Below, one piece after another: positions 27,436-36,094 of a DNA stretch of 64,000 nt. The DNA lies in contig CAWGXG010000002.1 in assembly GCA_963826505.1 (NCBI GenBank), positions 124,001-188,000 of the forward strand, read 5' to 3'. The position numbers were made by a program, and so were the translations under genes. Under the pieces are notes generated by a model, which saw only the letters and a list, made by a program, of their open reading frames with translations, searched no databases and was not told where the DNA came from. The stretch is from CAWGXG01 sp963826505 (GTDB lineage Bacteria > Chloroflexota > Anaerolineae > Aggregatilineales > Aggregatilineaceae). How positions within the stretch are numbered: position 1 is the first letter of the stretch; each line of letters opens with the position of its first letter.

Positions 27436-29154
27436 TCAGCCGCCCAGGAACCGCACGACGCTGCTGTTGATCGCCTTGAGCACCCAGTCGGGATAGAGGC
27501 CCGTGATCAACATCAACACGACCAGCGGGGCCAGCGCGATGACCTCGCGCAGCTCAATTTCCAGCGAGTGCTTGGTCTGGTGATACTCGGCCCATTCTTC
27601 GTTGTATGGACCGTGCAGCAGCTTCTGAATACCTTTTAGAATGTAAATACCCGTGATCAACAGCCCGAACATACTTAATATCACGTAGATCGGATAGGCT
27701 TTAAACGAGCCTGACACGATCAGAAACTCGCCCACGAAGCCGTTCAATCCGGGCAGGCCCAGCGACGCCATACTGACGAAGATCAGCAGCGCGCCGAACA
27801 TGGGCACGATGTCCCACAACCCGCCAAACCGTCGCAGATCGCGCGTGTGAGCCTTATGATAGAGCGCCCCGGCCAGCAAGAACATGCCCGCGCTGCTCAG
27901 CCCGTGGTTGAACATCTGCAAGATCGCGCCGTTGAGCGCGAGCCGCGCGTCTTGGCGGTCGTCTTCGCGCATTTCGACCGGGTACATCTGGTTCACCTTG
28001 TCGGTGAGCTCGGTTGAACTCATCTTCTCGTAGCCGGGAATCCCGGCTACACCGGCGATCAGGCTGTTCATATTATTCTGCTCGGCCCAGGTGACGCCGT
28101 ACATCAGCGCGGCCACCGACAGCCCCAGCACCACGAAGCCCATGTGATTCACCGAGGAATAGGCCACCAGCCGCTTGAAGTCGTTCTGACCCCAGGCTGC
28201 CAGCGCCCCGAAGACGATGCCCATCACGGCCAGGAAGCCGAGCACGTCCACCAGGTTGTAGTTCAGGCTGGCAAGCTGGCGCTGGATGATCCATTCCTTG
28301 GGGAAGAGCGGGATCGCCAGCCGCAGAAACCCATACGCGCCCAGTTTCAAGAGCACGCCCGCCAGGATCATCGAGCCGCCGGTCGGCGCTTCGGTATGGG
28401 CGTCGGGCAGCCACGTATGGAACGGCCACGCCGGGATTTTGATCAGGAAGGCGATGGCGAATCCGAGCAGGGCGTAATACTTGACGATGCTCACGTCCAC
28501 GCCCAGGATATCGCCGCCGCGCATCAGGTAGGCGGGCCATTCTTTGAGCATGACGGGGATGTCGAACGAGCCAACCGTTACGCCGATCAACTGCGTCGCC
28601 AGCAGCAGTCCCAGCGACCCGGCCATCGTATACAGGAAGAACTTGTTGGCCGCGTAACGCCGGTTTTCGCCGCCCCACAGGAAGATCAAGAAGTACATGG
28701 GCACCAGCCCGATCTCCCAGAAGACGAAGAAGATCATCATATCCAGCGCGATAAACACGCCGATCATGCCCGTTTCGAGGAAGAGGAACAGCGCCATAAT
28801 GGCCTGCACGCGGTCTTCCACCTCGAACGAGATCAAGATGGCGAGCGGCAGCAGCAGACCCGTCAGCAGAATCATGGTCGCGCTCAGTCCGTCGACGCCG
28901 ACATGCCACGACGCGTTGAGCTGCGGGAACCATTCCGCGTGCGCTTCAAACGCCCATTGATCCGGCCCCGGCGGGTTGGTCTGCACGTTGTAGAACAGGC
29001 CGATCGCCAGCACCATGACCACCAGGCTGACGCCCAACGCTGTCCAGCGGGCCATGCGGACGCGGTCGCGCGGCATCAAGAACACCACGATCGCGCCTGC
29101 CAGTGGCAGGAGGGCCAACGCGGTCAAAAAGTCTAAGGATAAGAAATTCGTCAT
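27436..29154 (-). CDS. nuoM: NADH-quinone oxidoreductase subunit M, first copy
   Basis: A 572-aa proton-pumping subunit. Classical motifs are intact: VFWEIGLVPMYFLIFLWGG (helix-5 Glu), WPFHTWLPDAHTEAPT, AGVLLKLGAYGFLR and YSSVNHMGFVVLG. An insertion of about 50 residues with charged sequence (SSTELTDKVNQMYPVEMREDD) lies between later helices near residue 385, at a loop usually short in NuoM. ATG at 29154 with AAGGAG upstream. Seventeen bases separate its stop from the second nuoM. Confidence 0.92.
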   Translation of the reverse strand: MTNFLSLDFLTALALLPLAGAIVVFLMPRDRVRMARWTALGVSLVVMVLAIGLFYNVQTNPPGPDQWAFEAHAEWFPQLNASWHVGVDGLSATMILLTGLLLPLAILISFEVEDRVQAIMALFLFLETGMIGVFIALDMMIFFVFWEIGLVPMYFLIFLWGGENRRYAANKFFLYTMAGSLGLLLATQLIGVTVGSFDIPVMLKEWPAYLMRGGDILGVDVSIVKYYALLGFAIAFLIKIPAWPFHTWLPDAHTEAPTGGSMILAGVLLKLGAYGFLRLAIPLFPKEWIIQRQLASLNYNLVDVLGFLAVMGIVFGALAAWGQNDFKRLVAYSSVNHMGFVVLGLSVAALMYGVTWAEQNNMNSLIAGVAGIPGYEKMSSTELTDKVNQMYPVEMREDDRQDARLALNGAILQMFNHGLSSAGMFLLAGALYHKAHTRDLRRFGGLWDIVPMFGALLIFVSMASLGLPGLNGFVGEFLIVSGSFKAYPIYVILSMFGLLITGIYILKGIQKLLHGPYNEEWAEYHQTKHSLEIELREVIALAPLVVLMLITGLYPDWVLKAINSSVVRFLGG

Positions 29155-29291
29155 CTACGTGCGCTTCTCCTTATTTACCGGAGTTCCAAGCGGCGCGACC
29201 CCTGTCCCTGGTGCGCGCGCACCCTCAAACGTCCTCACGCGGCGCTTGCTGCCGCCGAGGGAGGGAAGGGGCCGTCATTCCAGCCCATTGT

Positions 29292-31556
29292 CTATCTCAC
29301 CTGGATCAAGAACAGCGTACCCAGGGCCAGCAGCGCCAGCGTCACCGCCAGCAGGTACTGCTGGACGCGCCCGGTTTGCACCTGGCGGAACCAGCGCGCG
29401 AAATCGCCCAGCGCGTAGACACTGCCGTCGATGAACCCGTCGATCACGACTGTGTTGAAGCGTTTGAAGCCTTCGCCCAGGCTGCTGAACGTCTCGCCCA
29501 GCGTTTCCAGCACGCCGTCGATCGTTTCCTTGTCGATGGCCTGGATGACGATATTCACCGCGAACCATTCCACCGGACGCAGTAGGTAGCGCCGGTACAG
29601 AATGTCGATATAGAAGCGGTTTTGCAGCATCCGCCAGATCTCCGGGCCGAGCGCCTGTTCGGTCGGGTCTTTTTCTTCCGCGGCCAGCGGTCGCCGGCCG
29701 TAAATGAACCAGCCCAATCCTAAACCGCCCACGGCCAGCACCATGCTGAACAGCATGGGCAGGAAGTTGAAGCCGATCACTTCCGGTTCTTCGACCAGCG
29801 TGCCAGCCAGGAACTTGTGCAGCGGGTTGGATCCGAGAATGTCTTGGTGAATGCCGATGAACCCGGCGGTCAGCGCGAAGAACGCCAGCACCACCAGCGG
29901 GAACTCCATCTGAGCGGCGGACAGTCGATCCCGTGGGGAAATCGGCTCCTGGGTGAGCTTATAGTTTTCGCTCATGCTCTGGCGGTTCCACCAGACGACC
30001 CACTGCTTGCGCAGCGATCCCAGCCCGGCGTGTTCGGCGGCGGCGGTACGCGGTTTGCCCCAGAAGGCGAGGAACCACATGCGCGCCGTGTAGAATGCCG
30101 TCAAACCGGCGGCGGCCAGCAGCAGCAGCAAGACCAGCAGCGCCAGCGGTGCATGCGGCGCACCGTGCCACGCTTCGGCGATGATCTCGTCTTTGGACCA
30201 GAACCCGGCGGTGATGATCGGGAAGCCCGCCAATGACAGCCCGCCGATCGCCATCGTGATGCCGGTCACCGGGATGCGGTGGATCAGGCCGCCCATGCGC
30301 TGGATGTTGTTGGGCGGTGCGCAGTAATCCATCACCAGCCCGTCCGGTTCTTCGTGGTGAGCGTGCTCACCCTCCCCGTGTTCGGCGGCGTTGTGCTCGC
30401 CGTGCTCCATCGCGTGGATCACCGAGCCGGACGCCATGAACAACAGCGCTTTGAAGAAGGCGTGGTTGATGAGGTGGAACGCTGCCGCAACCCACGCGCC
30501 GACGCCCAGCGCCGCGACCATGTAACCCAGTTGGCTGATGGTCGAGTAGGCCAGGATGCGCTTGATGTCGTTCTGACCAACGGCCAGTATTGAGGCGAAC
30601 AGCGCCGTGAAGCCGCCGATCAGCCCCATCAGGACCATTGGCGTGCTGTAATGGTAATGTGTGAAATCCGCGCCCGCGCTCAGCAGCGGGAACATACGCA
30701 CGACCATGTATACACCGGCGGACACCATCGTCGCCGCGTGGATCATGGCGCTGACCGGGGTCGGGCCTTCCATCGCGTCGGGCAGCCAGGTGTGCAGCGG
30801 GAATTGCGAGCTTTTGCCGATGGTGCCGATCACCAGTAACACACCGACCAGCCCGGCCACGCTGCCGCCGAAAAGGACCGCGTTCGTGTTGGCGAGATGG
30901 TGCAGCATATCCTCGTTATAGAGGATGTCGCGGAAGTTGAGCGTGCGGGCCACGACGAACAAATACCCGATGCCGATCAGCATCAGCACATCGGCCACGC
31001 GCGTCGTCATGAACGCCTTGACACCGGCTTCCATCGCACTCTTTTTGTGGAACCAGAAGCCGATCAGGGAGTAGGAGCAGAAGCCCATCACCTCCCAGCC
31101 AATGAACAGCATCAGCAGGTTATCGGCCAGGACCAGCGTCAGCATGGCCCCCGAGAACAGCGAGAGATAGGCAAAAAAGCGCGAGTTGTGATAGTCGCCG
31201 CGCATGTAGCCCATCGAATAAATAAAGATCATCAGGCAGGCCAGCGGCACCATCAGCAGCATGTATGCCGTCAGCGGATCGACCAGCACGCCCATGCGGA
31301 ATGTTTCCGTGCCGAGCTTCATCCAGTCAATTTGGCTGCCGAAAATCTCGTGACCCAGCGCTTTGTCGGTGGCCCATACGGTCTTGACAAACAGCAGCAT
31401 ACTCAACAGCCACGCCAGCCCAATGCCGGTCATGGCGATGATCTGGCTGACGACCACGCGGCGATTCGTGACCAGCGCGATCAGCATGAAGCTGAGCAAG
31501 GGCAGCCCGATGATCAGCCAGGGCAGATAGTTGGCATTCAACCAATTTACATCCAT
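29292..31556 (-). CDS. nuoL: NADH-quinone oxidoreductase subunit L
   Basis: A 754-aa distal proton pump with the long C-terminal lateral helix typical of NuoL. Motifs: LFIGWEVMGFCSYSLIGFW, FPLHTWLPDAMEGPTPVSAMIHAATMV, YSTISQLGYM, and HAFFKALLFMASGSVIHAMEHGEHN. The last continues into a His/Glu-rich loop of about 25 residues before YCAPPNNIQRMGGL, an unusual insertion with metal-binding potential. I start at ATG 31556 (AGGATAGG upstream), 15 codons inside the longest frame, because MDVNWLN begins the first helix region. Followed by a 137-bp gap containing a 14-bp perfect palindrome at 29210-29223. Confidence 0.92.
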   Translation of the reverse strand: MDVNWLNANYLPWLIIGLPLLSFMLIALVTNRRVVVSQIIAMTGIGLAWLLSMLLFVKTVWATDKALGHEIFGSQIDWMKLGTETFRMGVLVDPLTAYMLLMVPLACLMIFIYSMGYMRGDYHNSRFFAYLSLFSGAMLTLVLADNLLMLFIGWEVMGFCSYSLIGFWFHKKSAMEAGVKAFMTTRVADVLMLIGIGYLFVVARTLNFRDILYNEDMLHHLANTNAVLFGGSVAGLVGVLLVIGTIGKSSQFPLHTWLPDAMEGPTPVSAMIHAATMVSAGVYMVVRMFPLLSAGADFTHYHYSTPMVLMGLIGGFTALFASILAVGQNDIKRILAYSTISQLGYMVAALGVGAWVAAAFHLINHAFFKALLFMASGSVIHAMEHGEHNAAEHGEGEHAHHEEPDGLVMDYCAPPNNIQRMGGLIHRIPVTGITMAIGGLSLAGFPIITAGFWSKDEIIAEAWHGAPHAPLALLVLLLLLAAAGLTAFYTARMWFLAFWGKPRTAAAEHAGLGSLRKQWVVWWNRQSMSENYKLTQEPISPRDRLSAAQMEFPLVVLAFFALTAGFIGIHQDILGSNPLHKFLAGTLVEEPEVIGFNFLPMLFSMVLAVGGLGLGWFIYGRRPLAAEEKDPTEQALGPEIWRMLQNRFYIDILYRRYLLRPVEWFAVNIVIQAIDKETIDGVLETLGETFSSLGEGFKRFNTVVIDGFIDGSVYALGDFARWFRQVQTGRVQQYLLAVTLALLALGTLFLIQVR

Positions 31557-31664
31557 AAGCCTATCCTGTAGGGTCGTATAAGCTGCCAGTGTTAAGTTCA
31601 AAGTGGTCTGCTAGCAGCCCGTGTGGGGGGCCGCCGCAGCGGCGAACCATCGACTGCCAACCGA

Positions 31665-31973
31665 TCACCACTTCAGCATATGCACGTCTTCCGCGATGAC
31701 CGACTTGCGGCGGCGGTAGATGCTGATGATTAACGCCAGGCCGACCGCCGTCTCGGCGGCAGCCACCACGAACACGAAGGCGGCGAAAACCTGCCCGCCC
31801 AGTTCGACCGGCATCTGATAGCGCCAAAAGGCGACCAGGTTAATATTGACCGCGTTTAACATCAGTTCGATGCTCATCAAAACGGCGATGGCGTTGCGAC
31901 GCGACAGCACGCCGAACATGCCAATGCTGAACAGCCCAGCCGCTACGACCAAGTACATCCACAAAGGAACCAT
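31665..31973 (-). CDS. nuoK: NADH-quinone oxidoreductase subunit K
   Basis: A 102-aa three-helix membrane subunit. The two functional glutamates are present: E36 (SIELMLNAVNIN) and E74 (AAAETAVGLALI), and FGVLSRRNAI is characteristic. It sits between nuoJ (37 bases upstream) and nuoL (108 bases downstream). Confidence 0.95.
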   Translation of the reverse strand: MVPLWMYLVVAAGLFSIGMFGVLSRRNAIAVLMSIELMLNAVNINLVAFWRYQMPVELGGQVFAAFVFVVAAAETAVGLALIISIYRRRKSVIAEDVHMLKW

Positions 31974-32010
31974 AACGTTGTTTTGCCTCCCGTACCGGTG
32001 CCCGGATCGC

Positions 32011-32598
32011 CTAGTCGCCGCCCGGCGCGGCTGCCGGAACGCCAGCCTGATCGTCGTCGTCCTGGGGCGGGTTGACCAGCATCACGGCGGCGATCATACC
32101 CGCCATCAGCAGCACCGACGCCACTTCGAACGGCAGCATGTACACGTCCGGATCGACCAGGTCTTTGCCCAGCGTCATAATGCTGTCGGCGGGCACGGCC
32201 TGGGGGTTGTCCTGACGGAAATCAGCGTTCCACCCATCGACACCCAGCTCGTCCATCATCGGGCTGACGATGGACAGCAGCAGCACGAAGAACAATGCGG
32301 CTAGCGCCAGATTGACCGGCCACTGGTCGTTGAAGATACCCTTCATGGCCGTCAGGCCCGGCGTGAGCATAATCGCCAGGATGATCAGGATCGCGATCGC
32401 GCCGATATAGACGACAACCTGGAACCCGGCCAGAAACGGCGCGCTGAGCAGTACAAACAGCCCGGCCACGCCGAACAGCGCCATCATCAGGTACAACCCG
32501 GCGTGAAACAGGTTGCGCGATGTGACGACCAGCAAACCGCCGCCCAGGGTGATCGCGCTAAAAATCAAGAATACGATGGACTCTGCATTCAGTTCCAC
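32011..32598 (-). CDS. nuoJ: NADH-quinone oxidoreductase subunit J
   Basis: A 195-aa five-helix membrane subunit: FHAGLYLMMALFGVAGLFVLLSAPFLAG and QVVVYIGAIAILIILAIML (the pi-bulge helix 3 with the conserved Tyr). A periplasmic loop of about 40 residues and a C-terminal Asp/Pro/Ala tail follow the last helix (VASVLLMAGMIAAVMLV). It starts 9 bases after nuoH. nuoI, usually between H and J, is missing. Confidence 0.92.
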   Translation of the reverse strand: MELNAESIVFLIFSAITLGGGLLVVTSRNLFHAGLYLMMALFGVAGLFVLLSAPFLAGFQVVVYIGAIAILIILAIMLTPGLTAMKGIFNDQWPVNLALAALFFVLLLSIVSPMMDELGVDGWNADFRQDNPQAVPADSIMTLGKDLVDPDVYMLPFEVASVLLMAGMIAAVMLVNPPQDDDDQAGVPAAAPGGD

Positions 32599-32607
32599 AC
32601 GCCCCTC

Positions 32608-33807
32608 CTAGTCACCAGCACCGGCGGGCTGTGTTTCCGCCACCGGTAAATCGGTCCCTGCTTTGCGCGCCAGCACGTGCTCGCGCTCGCGGCGACCGCG
32701 ATCCGCCAGCAGCGCCAGCACGACGGCGATCATGGCGATGTTCGCCACCAGCAGCGCCAGCGTCGGCACCAGCGCGTCGCCAAAGCTGTGAATCTGATCG
32801 GTGTTGGGGACGATCTTCCACACGAAGGCCACCACCAACAGGTTGACCAGGCTCAGCGGGACCAGGAATTTCCAGTTAAAGTCCAGCAGGTGATCGATGC
32901 GCAGGCGCGGCAGGGTCATCCGCACCCAGATCAGCACGAAATAGGCGATCATGCTTTTGATCATCAAATAGATGAAGCCCAGCACCGCCACGTCTTCGGC
33001 GAAGGGGCCTTTCCAGCCGCCCAGGAACAGGATGGCCGTCAGCACTCCGGCGGTGAAAGCGTGCAGAAATTCGGCGACGTAGAACATGCCGAACTTCATG
33101 CCGGAATACTCGATGTGAAAGCCCGACACCAGCTCCGACTCGGCTTCGAGCAGGTCGAACGGCCCGCGCCCGGTTTCGGCCTGGCTGGAGGTGAGGAAGA
33201 TCAAGACCGTCACCGGCACCGCGAACAGGTACATGATGTGCTGTGAGTGCACAATGTCCTGCGTGCTGAGCGACCCGGCCAGGATCACCGGGACCAGCAG
33301 CGCCAGCACCATCGGAATCTCGTAGCTGATGAGCTGCGCGACGGCGCGGTAGGATGACACCAGGGCGTATTTGTTATTGCTGGACCAGCCCGCCATGATC
33401 ACGGCCACCGTGCCGAGCGAACCGACCGCGATCAGGTACAGCACGCCGATGCTGAGATTGGTGCCGATCCATGCCACGCTGAAGGGCACGACCGCCCACA
33501 GCAGGGTCACGGACACCACCGACAGGATTGGCGCAATGTTGAACACCCAGCGATCGACGCCGGTGTTCATGATGTCTTCCTTCAGCATAATCTTGACGGT
33601 GTCGGCCACGGTCTGCACCAGGCCGAACGGCCCGACGCGGTTTGGCCCGACGCGGTCTTGAAAACGCCCCGCGACTTTGCGCTCTATCCAGATGCCGAGC
33701 AGCGTCCACAGCAGGCCAAAGGCGGCGACTACCATGACGCCGATGGCCTTGGCGACCAGCACGGCCAGCGCGTGCGAAAACCCAATATCTTGTAACAAGC
33801 CTGTCAT
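32608..33807 (-). CDS. nuoH: NADH-quinone oxidoreductase subunit H
   Basis: A 399-aa membrane subunit forming part of the quinone chamber. Motifs: IERKVAGRFQDRVGPNRVGPFGLVQTVADTVKIMLKED, SYEIPMVLALL, ETGRGPFDLLEAESELVSGFHIEYSGMKFG and RMTLPRLRIDHLLDFNWKFLVPL. It exceeds the usual 330-350 residues through an extra final membrane helix (VPTLALLVANIAMIAVVLALL) and a charged tail of about 35 residues. First gene after the nuoA-nuoH terminator-like hairpin. Confidence 0.95.
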   Translation of the reverse strand: MTGLLQDIGFSHALAVLVAKAIGVMVVAAFGLLWTLLGIWIERKVAGRFQDRVGPNRVGPFGLVQTVADTVKIMLKEDIMNTGVDRWVFNIAPILSVVSVTLLWAVVPFSVAWIGTNLSIGVLYLIAVGSLGTVAVIMAGWSSNNKYALVSSYRAVAQLISYEIPMVLALLVPVILAGSLSTQDIVHSQHIMYLFAVPVTVLIFLTSSQAETGRGPFDLLEAESELVSGFHIEYSGMKFGMFYVAEFLHAFTAGVLTAILFLGGWKGPFAEDVAVLGFIYLMIKSMIAYFVLIWVRMTLPRLRIDHLLDFNWKFLVPLSLVNLLVVAFVWKIVPNTDQIHSFGDALVPTLALLVANIAMIAVVLALLADRGRREREHVLARKAGTDLPVAETQPAGAGD

Positions 33808-33843
33808 AATTGTCGTCTCCGGCGAGTGTTAGCCAACGACAGC

Positions 33844-33874
33844 AAAAAGACCGGTAGGCTGTTGAGACCTACCG
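33844..33874 (-). terminator. Hairpin with T-run between nuoA and nuoH
   Basis: A 7-bp stem (33852-33858 / 33868-33874, 9-nt loop) is followed on the minus strand by GTCTTTTT (five T at 33844-33848). This is an intrinsic-terminator pattern inside the nuo operon, 13 bases after nuoA. It could lower expression of the genes behind nuoA or act as an mRNA-processing barrier. Confidence 0.65.
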
Positions 33875-33886
33875 ACCGAAAGTCTG

Positions 33887-34246
33887 TTACGACCAGCGCA
33901 GAGCGCCTTTCCGCCAGGTATAGACCAGGGCGACGACGAGCAGCAAAATGAAGATCGTCATCTCGAACAGGGCAAACAAGCCCATCTGGTTGTACGCCAG
34001 CGCCCAGGGGAACAAGAACACCAATTCCACGTCAAAGACGACGAAGGCCAGCGCGAAGACATAGTACTGCGCCCTGAACTGCACCTGGGGCGTGCCGACC
34101 ATCTCAACGCCGCATTCGTACGTCGATTGTTTGACCCGGTTGGGGCGCTTGGGTGAGAGGAGCTTACCTAACACAATGGGGACGGCGGGAAGCGTCCACC
34201 CCAACGCGAAAAAAAGTCCGACAAAAATCCATTGGTTCAAACTCAT
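33887..34246 (-). CDS. nuoA: NADH-quinone oxidoreductase subunit A
   Basis: A 119-aa three-helix membrane subunit with the TM1-2 loop signature STYECGVEMVG (Cys and Glu of the quinone-site loop) and VFDVELVFLFPWAL in helix 2. First gene of the operon; ATG 34246 with GGAGGG upstream. The promoter lies about 70-100 bases upstream. The expected next genes nuoB, C and D are absent. Confidence 0.95.
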   Translation of the reverse strand: MSLNQWIFVGLFFALGWTLPAVPIVLGKLLSPKRPNRVKQSTYECGVEMVGTPQVQFRAQYYVFALAFVVFDVELVFLFPWALAYNQMGLFALFEMTIFILLLVVALVYTWRKGALRWS

Positions 34247-34663
34247 AATACGCTCGCCCTCCAGCGCACTCTGGATGGAAACGACGTTACCCGGTACCTA
34301 TATGAGCAACAGGGGGCTAGTATAACAATCGCCCGGCGGATGGGCAATTTTCCCTTTACGCGTCGCGCCATCATTCTAGCACACGGCCTAGCGATTACAA
34401 AATGACGCTGCGTTGTGTGGTGCATTTCACAAGACCGGCGGCGAACAGACCGAGCGCGATGCGCGTGCCGCCTGTAAAAAACTCGCAAAAACGCGCGCAC
34501 AGGCCCGATTCCCGGCCGTCCGGTCACGCGAAAGCCACGCTAAACGTCTATACTTAGGGTGGTTTTGTGCCCGCACCAGAGAATCCCGTCCCGGCTCTTT
34601 GCGGACGGCTTGCACCCATCCCGCGGGCGGTGCGCCTCGTTTGACTCCCAGGAGGGATCAATC
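34247..34663. other. Divergent promoter region between nuoA and lipoprotein gene
   Basis: This 417-bp region has no gene I can support. It holds the nuo promoter (34319-34347) and, on the plus strand, a TATACT (34549-34554) that may serve the lipoprotein gene. Short frames across it lack ribosome sites. Confidence 0.6.
34319..34347 (-). promoter_or_regulatory. Sigma-70-like promoter of the nuo operon
   Basis: On the minus strand TTGCCC (34342-34347), a spacer of exactly 17 bases and TATACT (34319-34324). The predicted start near 34312 leaves a leader of about 65 bases before nuoA. Confidence 0.65.
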
Positions 34664-35257
34664 ATGTTCAAGGCAAGAAAAAGTGTCTTGGTGTTGGTGG
34701 TGTTGGTAGTGGTAGCCGCCCTGCTGGCGGCATGTGGGGGGGATGATAAAAAGTCCGGTTCCAGCAGCGTTGATCTGAAGCAAAGTTTCGACAGCGGGAC
34801 CGGCGTCAGCGTGAAGTACCCTGACGGTTGGATCGCCAAGGATGCCGCGGGCGATACGGTGTACGTGGCGAACAGCCAGGCTACGGTGGACGCCATGGAG
34901 GCCAGTACCGCTCAGGGGCCGGACAAGGGGCAGACGGGCGTCATTCTCATGGGGATTTCGGCGGACCAGTTGAGTGGGATGTCGGCGGAAGACACCTTTA
35001 AGATGATGGTCCAGTCGATGGGCGGCGAAGGATCCGATACGACGTTGAGCGACGTAAAAGATGTCAAAGTCAACGGGAAAACCGCGTATCGCACCGACAT
35101 CACCTCTACAACCGGAGACGGCTTTTACATCGGTTGGGAAAGTGACGGCTCGCTGGTCATTGCGGCGGGCGTCGCCGCGTCGGGCGAGTTGAAAGATCAC
35201 GAGTCAACTCTGCTCAAGATCATCGACAGCGTGACGTATACGCCTCCGGCAGGCTAG
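34664..35257 (+). CDS. Lipoprotein of unknown function
   Basis: A 197-aa exported lipoprotein. The ATG at 34664 follows AGGAGG. The signal peptide (MFKARKSVLVLV...) ends in the lipobox LAAC with C24, then GGDDKKSG. The mature domain (VSVKYPDGWIAKDA, KVNGKTAYRTDI, LLKIIDSVTY) resembles the PsbP/DUF1795-like fold of extracytoplasmic lipoproteins, recognised by pattern only. A related architecture appears in the lipoprotein at 55.8 kb. Confidence 0.8.
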   Translation: MFKARKSVLVLVVLVVVAALLAACGGDDKKSGSSSVDLKQSFDSGTGVSVKYPDGWIAKDAAGDTVYVANSQATVDAMEASTAQGPDKGQTGVILMGISADQLSGMSAEDTFKMMVQSMGGEGSDTTLSDVKDVKVNGKTAYRTDITSTTGDGFYIGWESDGSLVIAAGVAASGELKDHESTLLKIIDSVTYTPPAG

Positions 35258-35301
35258 AGTACCATCCCCTTTGCCGCCGTGCTGACTCTCGGAGTTTGGC
35301 G

Positions 35302-35772
35302 TCACCCCCCGATCTGTTTTTCATAGGCGATCAGGGGGGTGCCGTCTTCGTCTTCATGCTCGCTTTTCTTCACGTAACCCAGCTTCTCGTAGAAATGCTG
35401 ATTGCGTACCGCCCACTGCGGCGTATCGAGCGTCCACCGGCTGGCTGCGTGTGTTTGTTCAATGTACTGCATCGCCTGCGTGCCGATCCCGCGATTGTGG
35501 TAGGCGGGATCGATGAAGATCACGCCCAGGTGAAAATGCCCCTGGCCCAGATCGAACACGATCATCCCGCCGATGCACTGCCCCGCGTCGATGATTTTGT
35601 AACACGTGCTGTCCTGAATCCGCTCCAGCATTTCTGCTACGGAGTCATAGCCGGGCGGGCCGCCGATCTCGACGCCGGGGTATAGCTGGGCGTCACTGTG
35701 AAAGGCGGCGATCTGGACCTTCACCAGGGATTCCGCATCGGCGGCGGTAGCGCGTTCAATGGATAGGGTCAT
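35302..35772 (-). CDS. GNAT family N-acetyltransferase
   Basis: A 156-aa acyltransferase. The acetyl-CoA binding motif A is VIFIDPAYHNRGIGTQAM (NRGIGT pyrophosphate loop), and the C-terminal NQHFYEKLGYVK is the usual motif B. It acetylates an amine on a small molecule or protein; the substrate is not predictable. Convergent with the lipoprotein gene. Confidence 0.88.
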   Translation of the reverse strand: MTLSIERATAADAESLVKVQIAAFHSDAQLYPGVEIGGPPGYDSVAEMLERIQDSTCYKIIDAGQCIGGMIVFDLGQGHFHLGVIFIDPAYHNRGIGTQAMQYIEQTHAASRWTLDTPQWAVRNQHFYEKLGYVKKSEHEDEDGTPLIAYEKQIGG

Positions 35773-36094
35773 GACTCTGCCTCGTGTGTGACCGGTGCTG
35801 GATTACTACGCGACTCGGCACGGCTGCCGAGCGTCACCATTTTACACTATACTGGTCCCGGTTGCGTGGATACAAGAACTGTTTTGTTCGTCGTCCACGG
35901 GGTCGCCGCCCCTGATTCATGACATAACCGGCGGCGTTTTTATTTGTGCTTAATTTAGTCTTACAAGTTCCCAACACAACAGCCTTTCGCGTGATTCAGA
36001 TTCAGGTATAATGTTCCCAGTTTGGCTGTTTTTATGCCGTCCACCCAAACGGTAAGCGCGCGGCATCAGTCTGCATTGTGATCCTTAGAACCGC
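35773..36094. other. Intergenic region with candidate small RNA and promoter
   Basis: This 322-bp region contains no protein gene. It holds a candidate small RNA (35859-35941), and a TATAAT at 36007-36012 that may be the -10 of the FemABX gene at 36095 (no clear -35). Confidence 0.55.
35859..35941 (+). ncRNA. Candidate small structured RNA
   Basis: A plus-strand TATACT (35848-35853) is followed at transcript-start distance by two stem-loops: CGTGGA/TCCACG (35865-35870 / 35894-35899, with an inner GAAC/GTTC pair) and CGCCGCC/GGCGGCG (35904-35910 / 35930-35936), the second ending in TTTTT. Promoter, structure and terminator within about 95 bases and no frame inside suggest an sRNA of about 80 nt. 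The -35 is weak and I recognise no known family. Confidence 0.4.

Noticed and set aside
28144..29136. 330-aa plus-strand open frame
   Set aside because: Antisense to nuoM; His/Gln/Arg-rich with no recognisable feature.
29210..29223. Perfect 14-bp palindrome GGTGCGCGCGCACC
   Set aside because: Alternating GC sequence in a GC-rich gap between nuoL and nuoM; too likely by chance to call an operator.
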